DNA from: Bacteroidota bacterium
Lineage (GTDB): Bacteria; Bacteroidota; Rhodothermia; Rhodothermales; UBA10348
Assembly (NCBI GenBank): GCA_004356265.1
Contig: SMXK01000079.1
Coordinates: forward strand, 1 to 15,571
Direction of reading: 5' to 3'
DNA: 15,571 nt
Positions 1 through 6,319 of the stretch are shown here, piece after piece. Positions within the stretch are counted from its first letter, which is position 1. Each line of letters starts with the position of its first letter. The notes under the pieces were generated by a model. That model was not told the origin of the DNA, ran no database searches, and worked only from the letters and a program-made list of their open reading frames with translations. A program made the translations under genes and the position numbers.

Positions 1-1575
1 ACAGAAATTCGAGACAGACTTAAAAAGCCCTACTGGGATCAGACGTTGCAGATCAGGAATGCTCTGAAACTGGGTGCGTCGGTTGAAGAGGTTTCGGACA
101 TTACGAAGGTGGATCCCTGGTTTCTTCACCAGATCAAACAACTCGTGGATGTCGAAGAAACGATTCGAGCGAAGACATTAGCTGAGATGGACGCAGAATT
201 TATGCGATCCGTCAAACGGTACGGTTTTTCTGACATACAGATCTCTTTTCTGGTTAGTGGCGACGTCACCGAAAAGGTCGTGCGGGACCACCGAAAAGAA
301 CAGGGTGTAGTGCCTTCCTTCCTGGTCGTTGATACGTGCGCCGGCGAGTTTCCTGCACAAACACCTTATTTTTACTCGTCGTACGAATCAGAGAATGAAA
401 GCGTCGTTTCCGACCGGAAAAAAGTAATAATTCTTGGCAGCGGCCCCAATCGGATCGGACAGGGAATTGAGTTCGACTATTCATGTGTTCACGCAGTACT
501 TGCTTCGAAACATCTCGGGTACGAAACCATCATGATCAACTGCAATCCGGAGACCGTTTCAACGGACTTCGACATCGCAGATAAATTGTACTTCGAGCCG
601 GTATTCTGGGAGCGTGTCCTCGACGTCATCGAGTTTGAGAAGCCTTACGGAGTCATCGTTCAGATGGGTGGCCAGACAGCTCTCAAGCTGTCTCAATTTC
701 TGGATGAAGAGGGTATCAGAATTTTAGGTACCTCGGCTGACGACATGGACCTGGCCGAGGATCGCGGACGGTTTTCTGGTATGCTGGAAGAAATGGGGAT
801 TCCTTTTCCGCCGTATGGAACGGCAACTTCCGTTGCCGAGGCCATTCAAGCAGCCGAGAGCATCGGGTACCCCATTCTGATTCGCCCGAGTTATGTATTA
901 GGTGGTCAAGGCATGCGTATTGCCATCAACAAAGAAGAAGTTGAGCAGTACGTTAATGACATATGGAAGCTGATGCCTAACAATAAGATACTGCTTGATT
1001 TATTCCTCGAGAACGGGATCGAAATGGATGTCGATTCGGTTTGTGATGGAGAAGATGTTTGGATTACGGGGATGATGCAGCATATCGAACCAGCCGGTGT
1101 ACACTCTGGAGATTCGACGGCCGTACTGCCACCATTTTCAATGCCAGATGAAATTCTTGAGGCTGTAGAGGAGTACGCCATAAGGATTGCGCTTCGGCTG
1201 AATGTCATTGGACTGGTAAACATTCAGGTCGTAATAAAGGATGACGTGGTATACGTGATCGAAGCTAACCCGCGCGCATCGCGAACAGTACCCTTCGTGG
1301 CCAAAGCTACAGGGATTCCGATCTCGAATATTGCCACGCAGGTGATGCTCGGTAAAAAGATTTCTTACTTCCGGGATCGCGGAGATCTGGAATCTAACCT
1401 GACAGGTTTTGCCATCAAGGAGCCTGTCTTCTCTTGGGATAAATTCCCGGAAGTTGCGAAAGAGTTAGGTCCTGAGATGAAATCCACAGGAGAGTCTATC
1501 GCCTTCATAGACGAGCTGACGGACGAACATTTCAGCCGCCCTTACGAAATGCGAAATCTATACTTGTCGAAGTAA
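1..1575 (+). CDS. carB: Carbamoyl-phosphate synthase large subunit, C-terminal half (5' end outside window)
   Basis: The frame is open from base 1, giving 524 residues with no start in view, so this is the 3' part of a larger gene. CarB makes carbamoyl phosphate from ammonia (delivered by CarA), bicarbonate and two ATP, feeding pyrimidine and arginine synthesis in the cytoplasm. The first ~135 visible residues match the oligomerization domain. The second synthetase half follows, with the GPNRIGQGIEFDY motif (about residue 147), NCNPETVSTDFD, the ATP-grasp stretch RPSYVLGGQGM, the AGVHSGDS loop and EANPRASRTVPFV. The protein ends only about 25 residues after LGPEMKSTGE, with NLYLSK. The ~130-residue MGS-like allosteric domain at the end of E. 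coli CarB is therefore absent. The DNA after the stop shows no continuation and runs directly into convergent mtaB. From memory, short CarB proteins with this kind of ending occur in many Bacteroidota, so I read it as natural rather than a frameshift. Confidence 0.97.
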   Translation, partial: TEIRDRLKKPYWDQTLQIRNALKLGASVEEVSDITKVDPWFLHQIKQLVDVEETIRAKTLAEMDAEFMRSVKRYGFSDIQISFLVSGDVTEKVVRDHRKEQGVVPSFLVVDTCAGEFPAQTPYFYSSYESENESVVSDRKKVIILGSGPNRIGQGIEFDYSCVHAVLASKHLGYETIMINCNPETVSTDFDIADKLYFEPVFWERVLDVIEFEKPYGVIVQMGGQTALKLSQFLDEEGIRILGTSADDMDLAEDRGRFSGMLEEMGIPFPPYGTATSVAEAIQAAESIGYPILIRPSYVLGGQGMRIAINKEEVEQYVNDIWKLMPNNKILLDLFLENGIEMDVDSVCDGEDVWITGMMQHIEPAGVHSGDSTAVLPPFSMPDEILEAVEEYAIRIALRLNVIGLVNIQVVIKDDVVYVIEANPRASRTVPFVAKATGIPISNIATQVMLGKKISYFRDRGDLESNLTGFAIKEPVFSWDKFPEVAKELGPEMKSTGESIAFIDELTDEHFSRPYEMRNLYLSK

Positions 1576-1601
1576 GTCCACGAAAGAACCGGTCAGGCAG
1601 T

Positions 1602-2933
1602 TTAGATAAGCGACACGAACGAGGCCGGCTCGGCGCGGACAGTGGAGGAACTCGTCATTTCCACCAGACGAATGAGCTCTGTTTGATTCACCAGAGATGG
1701 GTCGATTTCTCGCTCGACCTTGACGTAATTTTCTGTAAATCCGGTCATCATACCGGTTTGGGATCTGTTCTGTCTGTCTTCCCACAATACCGTACGCTGC
1801 GTACCCAGCTGACTCTCGTAGAAATGGGTACGTTTGGACTCAGACAGCCGCCGAAGCGCCGCATTTCGATTTCCGCGAATGACTTTTTGGATCGGCGTAG
1901 CAGCCCCAGACTCTACGAGGTCCACGGCAACGGTGTTTGGACGCTCGGAATATGTGAACACATGTAAATACGAGACAGGTAATTCTTCGAGAAAGGTAAA
2001 CGTTCGCATGAAATGTGCATCGGTCTCGTCCGGGAAACCAACAATAATATCGACACCAATACAAGCGTCGGGCATTACCGATCTGATTTTTGCAATTCGA
2101 TCGGCATAACGCTCCCGTTTGTAACGCCGGCGCATCTTGCCCAGAATCTCATCGTCACCGCTCTGAAGGGGCATGTGGAAATGAGGGACGAAAGCCCTCG
2201 ATTCAGCAACGAAATCAATGATCTCGTCGGTCAGCAAATTGGGCTCGATGGACGATATTCGAAACCTCTCAATACCGGTGACGCTGTCCAGGGCTCGCAA
2301 TAATTCAATCAGAGATTCGCCGGTGTCCTCTCCGAACAGTCCGATATTAACGCCGCTCAAGACAATTTCCCGAAAGCCCCGGTCAACAATTTCTAAGGCT
2401 TGCGCTACAATTTGAGTTATTTTCGCTGATCGACTCCGGCCGCGGGCCATGGGGATCGTGCAAAAAGAACACGAATAGTCACAGCCGTCCTGAATTTTCA
2501 GGAATGCGCGAGTGCGATCGCCGGAGGCAAACGCAGGCCCGAATTCAGTGGCTTCGTCGATACAGGAAACGTGTATCTGTGTTTGCTCGCGCTTCTCAAA
2601 ATCCGAAATGAGGTCGAAGAGACGGAATTTTTCTGCAGATCCCAGGACACTGTCAACACCGGGAATGGCAGCGATGTTATCCGGCTGTAACTGAGCATAA
2701 CAACCCGTTACAACGATATACGTATCGGGATTCAGCCGCATCGCCCGACGTATGGCCTGCCTGCATTTTCGATCGGCCTCTTCTGTAACAGAACACGTAT
2801 TTATTACCGTTACATCAGACGCTTGCCCGTATGGAACGATGTCAAACTGTCGGCGCCGAAATTCATCCGACAACGCACCGGACTCGGCGTAATTCAGCTT
2901 ACAACCCAGTGTATGTATTGAAACACTGCTCAT
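1602..2933 (-). CDS. mtaB: tRNA-t6A37 methylthiotransferase MtaB (radical SAM, MiaB family)
   Basis: 443 residues, full family length. MtaB adds a methylthio group to t6A at position 37 of ANN-decoding tRNAs (ms2t6A), using two [4Fe-4S] clusters and S-adenosylmethionine. The N-terminal methylthiotransferase domain carries the cluster cysteines C11 (in TLGCKLN, the signature that separates MtaB from MiaB and RimO), C47 (NTCSVTEEADRKCRQ) and C78 (VTGCYAQ). The radical SAM CxxxCxxC motif is C151-C155-C158 (GCDYSCSFC). Residues ~395-430 look like the C-terminal TRAM RNA-binding domain. The gene converges on carB with only 26 bp between the stop codons and no obvious terminator hairpin. Upstream it is divergent from psd across 131 bp. 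Its ATG (2933-2931) is preceded by a run containing CGAAAACG and no Shine-Dalgarno. Confidence 0.95.
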   Translation of the reverse strand: MSSVSIHTLGCKLNYAESGALSDEFRRRQFDIVPYGQASDVTVINTCSVTEEADRKCRQAIRRAMRLNPDTYIVVTGCYAQLQPDNIAAIPGVDSVLGSAEKFRLFDLISDFEKREQTQIHVSCIDEATEFGPAFASGDRTRAFLKIQDGCDYSCSFCTIPMARGRSRSAKITQIVAQALEIVDRGFREIVLSGVNIGLFGEDTGESLIELLRALDSVTGIERFRISSIEPNLLTDEIIDFVAESRAFVPHFHMPLQSGDDEILGKMRRRYKRERYADRIAKIRSVMPDACIGVDIIVGFPDETDAHFMRTFTFLEELPVSYLHVFTYSERPNTVAVDLVESGAATPIQKVIRGNRNAALRRLSESKRTHFYESQLGTQRTVLWEDRQNRSQTGMMTGFTENYVKVEREIDPSLVNQTELIRLVEMTSSSTVRAEPASFVSLI

Positions 2934-2979
2934 GCTGGAATTACGTTTTCGTGTCTGCTTTTGGAAAGGGTCGAAAATC

Positions 2980-3013
2980 TTTGTGCGGCTGTGCTACGAA
3001 ACAGGTATTTTGG
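2980..3013 (+). promoter_or_regulatory. Possible Bacteroidota-type promoter for psd-pssA
   Basis: TTTG at 2980-2983 is followed after 22 bp by TATTTTGG at 3006-3013, close to the Bacteroidota primary sigma consensus (TTTG, about 20 bp, TAnnTTTG) with one mismatch in the -7 element. It lies in the divergent mtaB/psd gap and would start a transcript about 45 nt before the psd ATG. This rests on pattern matching only. Confidence 0.35.
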
Positions 3014-3064
3014 TGTTTCTTGTAAAACATCATCCGCCCATAATCCGCTTAATCTCAGAAATTT

Positions 3065-3721
3065 ATGTTCGCCCGTGAAGGATATGCAGTCATGCTTGGT
3101 GCAGTTGGACTAGGAGGACTTCTGGTGTGGGGTGCTGTTCAGTTTGGTGGCCCCTGGGGTTACATATTGTGGACTCTGGCTATTTTCGTGGTGCTTTTTA
3201 CGTTCTACTTTTTCCGGGATCCGGCGAGGACTCCCCCTGCGAATTCGGACAATTTGTTATTAGCGCCGGCAGATGGGAAAGTGATTCTGTTGGAAGAAGT
3301 CGACGATCCGATTTTTCACGAGGGCCGCGTTCGCAAATTATCCATATTTCTATCGCCTTTAAACGTTCACGTGAACCGAATTCCTGCGACCGGGACTATC
3401 GAGTTCGTGCGGTACATTCCGGGAGATTACCTGGTAGCCTGGCATGAAAAGGCGAGTGAACTCAATGAACGCAGTGAGATTGGAATGGTCCATACCAGTG
3501 GCGTAAAGGTATTGTTCAAGCAGATAGCCGGAGCGGTGGCGCGCCGTATAGTGTATGATGTAAAAGTGGGTGATCAGGTGCGGGCCGGAGACAGGTTCGG
3601 AATTGTTAAATTCGGGTCGAGAATGGATATTCTGATTCCCCTCGATTTCCAGATTCATGTTTCTGTTGGCGACAAGGTCGTTGGTGGCGAATCAATTCTT
3701 GGCACGTTCACCTCACAATAA
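3065..3721 (+). CDS. psd: Phosphatidylserine decarboxylase proenzyme (short PSD-A type)
   Basis: 218 residues, the usual size of the short PSD subfamily. It decarboxylates phosphatidylserine to phosphatidylethanolamine at the inner membrane, the step after PssA. Residues ~8-48 form one or two hydrophobic membrane segments, followed by FFRDPAR. The motifs LAPADGK (D70), LNVHVNRIP (H102) and HEKASELNERSEIGM match the active-site core. Self-cleavage to form the pyruvoyl group is expected at G184-S185 in KFGSRMD, giving a long beta chain and a ~34-residue alpha chain. The next gene, pssA, starts 4 bp after the stop, so the two consecutive enzymes of PE synthesis are almost certainly co-transcribed. 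The ATG at 3065 fits the family's N-terminus, and AGAAATTT precedes it instead of a Shine-Dalgarno. Confidence 0.95.
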   Translation: MFAREGYAVMLGAVGLGGLLVWGAVQFGGPWGYILWTLAIFVVLFTFYFFRDPARTPPANSDNLLLAPADGKVILLEEVDDPIFHEGRVRKLSIFLSPLNVHVNRIPATGTIEFVRYIPGDYLVAWHEKASELNERSEIGMVHTSGVKVLFKQIAGAVARRIVYDVKVGDQVRAGDRFGIVKFGSRMDILIPLDFQIHVSVGDKVVGGESILGTFTSQ

Positions 3722-3725
3722 TTAT

Positions 3726-4592
3726 ATGAAGGGAAAATTTCGGAGACCAGCCAGTAAGCCGGGGGCTAAACAGAAACGCATCCGGGGAAGGATCGCAGCT
3801 TATCGTGCGTCGCGGGGTGACGTTCCGCGTAGACGAATTCCCCGAAATGCAGTGCCGTCATTTTTCACGCTGATGAACCTGTTCTGCGGTTTTTTGTCGA
3901 TAATCCAGATCCTGGAGAACGACTTTATTTCCGCGGCGTGGTTAATAATCTTAGCGGGCTTTTTCGATCTGCTCGATGGAATGATGGCGCGGTTGACGAA
4001 CGGAACCAGTTTATTCGGGGTTGAGCTTGACTCGTTGTCCGACATCGTTTCTTTCGGCGTAGCACCATCCCTGATGATGTACGTTTTCGGTCTCTCGGCG
4101 TACGGTATTCCGGGCCTGATAGTGTCTTCTCTACCAGCCATATGCGGAGCCGTCCGACTGGCGAAATTCAATGTGAGTTTTGACGGAGATAAATCTGATC
4201 ATTTTGACGGATTGCCGATTCCAGCCCAGGCATTTGCGATCGTTGCGATAATTTTAAACAGCGAAAACCTGGCGTTTCTGGAGCCACTCGAACCTGGCAG
4301 ACTACCACTTCTGATTCCAGTTGTAGTGGTGTTGTCCGGGCTGATGCTTTCTACCATTACATTCGACAGCGTTCCAACACCTTCTGCTCAGTACATGCGT
4401 CGACACGCCGTGAAAGCAATATTATTCACTGGAGCAGCCATATTACTTCTGGTATTCAGAGAACTGGGTCTTCTGATCGTGTTGTCCGCATATATTTTCA
4501 TCGGTATCGGCCGGGCCGTATATCTTTTTGCGCGTGCGGTCGCCAGCGCAGATCCCGAAAATTTCAGTCCTGACACCGACGATCTCGATTAA
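3726..4592 (+). CDS. pssA: CDP-diacylglycerol-serine O-phosphatidyltransferase
   Basis: An integral membrane enzyme that joins serine to CDP-diacylglycerol to make phosphatidylserine, the substrate of the adjacent Psd. The CDP-alcohol phosphatidyltransferase motif is complete: D84-G85-x2-A88-R89-x8-G98-x3-D102-x3-D106. NLFCGFLSI before the motif and several hydrophobic segments to about residue 275 form the membrane core. I chose the ATG at 3726 (288 residues), 4 bp after the psd stop. The frame is also open upstream to an ATG at 3657, but that would overlap psd by 65 bp and add residues read from psd codons in another frame. Unusually, the first 40 residues hold 16 Lys/Arg before the first membrane segment. 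A GTG at residue 43 is an alternative start that would remove this extension. The C-terminal tail is acidic (DPENFSPDTDDLD). Confidence 0.93.
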   Translation: MKGKFRRPASKPGAKQKRIRGRIAAYRASRGDVPRRRIPRNAVPSFFTLMNLFCGFLSIIQILENDFISAAWLIILAGFFDLLDGMMARLTNGTSLFGVELDSLSDIVSFGVAPSLMMYVFGLSAYGIPGLIVSSLPAICGAVRLAKFNVSFDGDKSDHFDGLPIPAQAFAIVAIILNSENLAFLEPLEPGRLPLLIPVVVVLSGLMLSTITFDSVPTPSAQYMRRHAVKAILFTGAAILLLVFRELGLLIVLSAYIFIGIGRAVYLFARAVASADPENFSPDTDDLD

Positions 4593-4698
4593 TTTTACCG
4601 CGTTGAGATTGTGTCAGCCAGGACCCGGAATTGCTGCCGAGCGTTCAATCGATCCATTTCAAATTCTCCACTGCATACAATCGTTGTAGAACCAACCC

Positions 4699-4947
4699 AT
4701 GTATAAAGCTCAAATCAACGTTTCTCTTCGTCGCTCCATTCTTGACCCGCAGGGGAAGGCTACGCACCACGCGTTGTCCCAGCTGGGGTTTGACGATATC
4801 AACCATGTTCGTATAGGAAAATCAATTGAAATCCAGATTGAAGCGGATACAGAAGCGGCAGCCGAGCTTATCGCAAGAAATGCCTGTGAGAAACTACTCG
4901 CCAATCCGGTGACGGAAGATTTTGAGATCGAAATAGTAGCCGGATAG
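4699..4947 (+). CDS. purS: Phosphoribosylformylglycinamidine synthase subunit PurS
   Basis: 82 residues, the normal PurS size. PurS dimers bridge the small-type PurL and the glutaminase PurQ in the FGAM synthase complex, which converts FGAR to FGAM in the fourth step of purine synthesis. PurS supports ammonia transfer between the two. The features seen are the N-terminal YKAQINVSLRRSILDPQGKA, the middle GFDDINHVRIGKSIEIQIEAD and a C-terminal ENACEKLL-type helix (here RNACEKLLANPVTEDFEIEI). All match the family, with its beta-alpha-beta pattern. Neither purQ nor purL is next to it, although they often are in Gram-positives, so both must be elsewhere in the genome. The clpS ATG begins 3 bases after the stop, so the two are likely co-transcribed. 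No Shine-Dalgarno is seen before the ATG. Confidence 0.92.
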   Translation: MYKAQINVSLRRSILDPQGKATHHALSQLGFDDINHVRIGKSIEIQIEADTEAAAELIARNACEKLLANPVTEDFEIEIVAG

Positions 4948-4949
4948 AC

Positions 4950-5219
4950 ATGCATCAATTCGAACAAGAAATCCAGCTCGAGACACTCACATCGAGTCCC
5001 TGGTATGTCGTTCTATTTAACGACGAGGTTCATTCGTTCGATGATGTGGTTTTTCAATTGATGAAAGCTACGGGATGCGCAGCCACTGACGCGGATAACC
5101 TTGCCTGGACCGTGCACTCTAGCGGAAAGGCGCGTGTATTTGATGGTGATCTCGAATCCTGTTTGCGCGTATCTGGTGTTTTGAGAGAAATCACGCTCGT
5201 CACCGAGGTTCAGGGATAA
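4950..5219 (+). CDS. clpS: ATP-dependent Clp protease adaptor ClpS
   Basis: 89 residues. ClpS binds the N-terminal domain of ClpA/ClpC-type unfoldases and delivers proteins with bulky hydrophobic N-termini (N-degrons) for degradation. A flexible N-terminal segment (1-16) precedes the core PWYVVLFNDEVHSFDDVV. The substrate-pocket Asn-Asp pair is kept as N24-D25, with the usual following Asp replaced by E26, and the conserved His of the VHxxGKA motif is H56. The T-P-M segment that lines the pocket in E. coli reads H-S-F here, and the C-terminal part is about seven residues shorter. These changes resemble ClpS variants outside Proteobacteria and may shift N-degron preference. It starts 3 bases after purS. 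The downstream 301 bp contain no recognisable gene. Confidence 0.9.
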   Translation: MHQFEQEIQLETLTSSPWYVVLFNDEVHSFDDVVFQLMKATGCAATDADNLAWTVHSSGKARVFDGDLESCLRVSGVLREITLVTEVQG

Positions 5220-5520
5220 ACTCAATTCCGGGACCGGTGAAGGTGGTAACACGGACAATCTTCCGTCTGGCCGGAAAAAATGTCCTCTTTTGATCTCTGA
5301 ATGTATCGATCGAAGCCATTCTCGCGTACGAAGGGCAATAACGCCCGTTGGCACACGATTGGTATTGTAGACGGGCGGAAGTTGCGAATCGTTCTTTCGT
5401 TGCGGCTTCCAGCATCGAGGAATCCACATTTATGGGTGAAGGGTCGTGATTGACACGCTGATTCAGGCACTGTTTGGTGAATGAACTGGCAGATACGGCT
5501 CCTCCCGGACACATATTGAT
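5220..5520. other. 301-bp gene-free stretch between clpS and the RlpA-like gene
   Basis: No recognisable protein, tRNA or structured RNA was found on either strand. The three plus-strand frames are broken by several stops. Minus-strand open frames here run antisense into clpS or the RlpA-like gene and resemble no family known to me. TTGACA occurs at 5450-5455 but has no convincing -10 or -7 partner. A small hairpin (ACGGA/TCCGT, 5251-5266) is too weak to call a terminator. The stretch probably holds the promoter of the downstream gene and perhaps remnants of an eroded sequence. Confidence 0.5.
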
Positions 5521-6279
5521 ATGTCAACAATAACACATTCGAGCGTAACGAGAGCACTTGGTTTCTTAGTTTTTTTGATCTTGATTTACCCTGGCACGGC
5601 GTCAGGACAGGCGACAGGCATGCAGGGAGATGCTTCCTGGAATGAATACCGATTCCGCGGGCAGCTCACCGCCAGCGGCGAACGATATGATCCTGAGTCG
5701 ATGACAGCGGCTTCGCACGACCTTCCATTCGACAGCCTTGTTCGAGTAACCCGGGTCGACAATGGGAAAACTATCGTAGTGCGGATAAACGACAGAACCT
5801 CACCGGACGAACACATTATTCACTTGTCGGAAGCGGCCGGCAGGCACCTTGGCGTTTCACCGAATGAAACTCAGATGATTCGGTTGGAGCCGTTATCCGG
5901 ACAGCGATTAACAGTTATTCGTCCTCCGGAAGAGGTGCTCCGGACCAAACAGAAACAAGAATCACGCGTTCGCGAGGATGAATTGAGAGCCGAGCGTATT
6001 ATTCTGAACACCGACAAGAGAGACGCGACGAGACGCGAGGCAGTAAAAGCATCTGAGCCGGAAAAGAAGTTAACATTACAACTCGGTGTTTTTTCAACGC
6101 GTCGCGCGGCCAGCGATTTTTCTGGTGATGTGACCGGCAGCTGGGTGGCCCCCGTCACGGTGAAAGGCAGAGAGCAGTTTCGTGTTTACTACAGCCGTTT
6201 TTCTGTCGAAGCGGATGCACGTGTTGCGCAGCGGCGATTAAAAAATCAGGGCCACGACAGCTTCTTACGTTCGCTCTAA
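5521..6279 (+). CDS. RlpA-like double-psi beta-barrel protein with C-terminal SPOR domain
   Basis: 252 residues. Residues 1-29 form a signal peptide (hydrophobic GFLVFLILIYPG, likely cut after ASG), so the protein is exported. Residues ~37-125 match the RlpA double-psi beta-barrel, which in Pseudomonas cuts peptidoglycan strands lacking stem peptides: ASW, TASGERYDP, LPF, NGKTIVVRINDR and HLSEAAGRHLG are all present. A charged linker (~135-182) leads to a SPOR domain (~184-250, beginning LTLQLGVFSTRRAA), which usually binds denuded septal glycan. E54 and D91 of the catalytic triad are kept. The TAAH histidine position aligns with S65, with a histidine shifted to H66, and nearby GT and GP residues have become DS and TS. 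It may be a weakened enzyme or a glycan-binding relative, so I give no gene symbol. Its 3' end lies in a tandem duplication and faces the DUF5916 gene 33 bp away. Confidence 0.85.
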   Translation: MSTITHSSVTRALGFLVFLILIYPGTASGQATGMQGDASWNEYRFRGQLTASGERYDPESMTAASHDLPFDSLVRVTRVDNGKTIVVRINDRTSPDEHIIHLSEAAGRHLGVSPNETQMIRLEPLSGQRLTVIRPPEEVLRTKQKQESRVREDELRAERIILNTDKRDATRREAVKASEPEKKLTLQLGVFSTRRAASDFSGDVTGSWVAPVTVKGREQFRVYYSRFSVEADARVAQRRLKNQGHDSFLRSL

Positions 6280-6319
6280 CGAGGGCCACGACAGCTTTTT
6301 ACGCTCTCCGCCCTAACGA
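6249..6319. repeat. Imperfect tandem duplication at a convergent gene junction
   Basis: Copy 1 (6249-6282, 34 bp) and copy 2 (6283-6319, 37 bp) both run from GGGCCACGACAGCTT to CTAACGA and differ by a few substitutions and a 3-bp indel. Copy 1 encodes the last residues of the RlpA-like protein (GHDSFLRSL and stop). Copy 2 lies just beyond that stop and also holds the stop codon of the opposing DUF5916 gene (6313-6315). Confidence 0.85.

Noticed and set aside
3657..3725. Upstream ATG extending pssA into psd
   Set aside because: It would overlap psd by 65 bp, and the added residues come from psd codons read in another frame; ATG 3726 sits 4 bp after the psd stop.
5450..5455. TTGACA, a sigma70 -35 consensus match before the RlpA-like gene
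   Set aside because: No acceptable -10 or TAnnTTTG element follows at a fitting distance, and this lineage is expected to use a different consensus.
5013..5557. Overlapping minus-strand open frames of 104-138 residues across clpS, the 301-bp gap and the RlpA-like start
   Set aside because: They overlap each other in different frames, run antisense to clpS or the RlpA-like gene and resemble no known protein.
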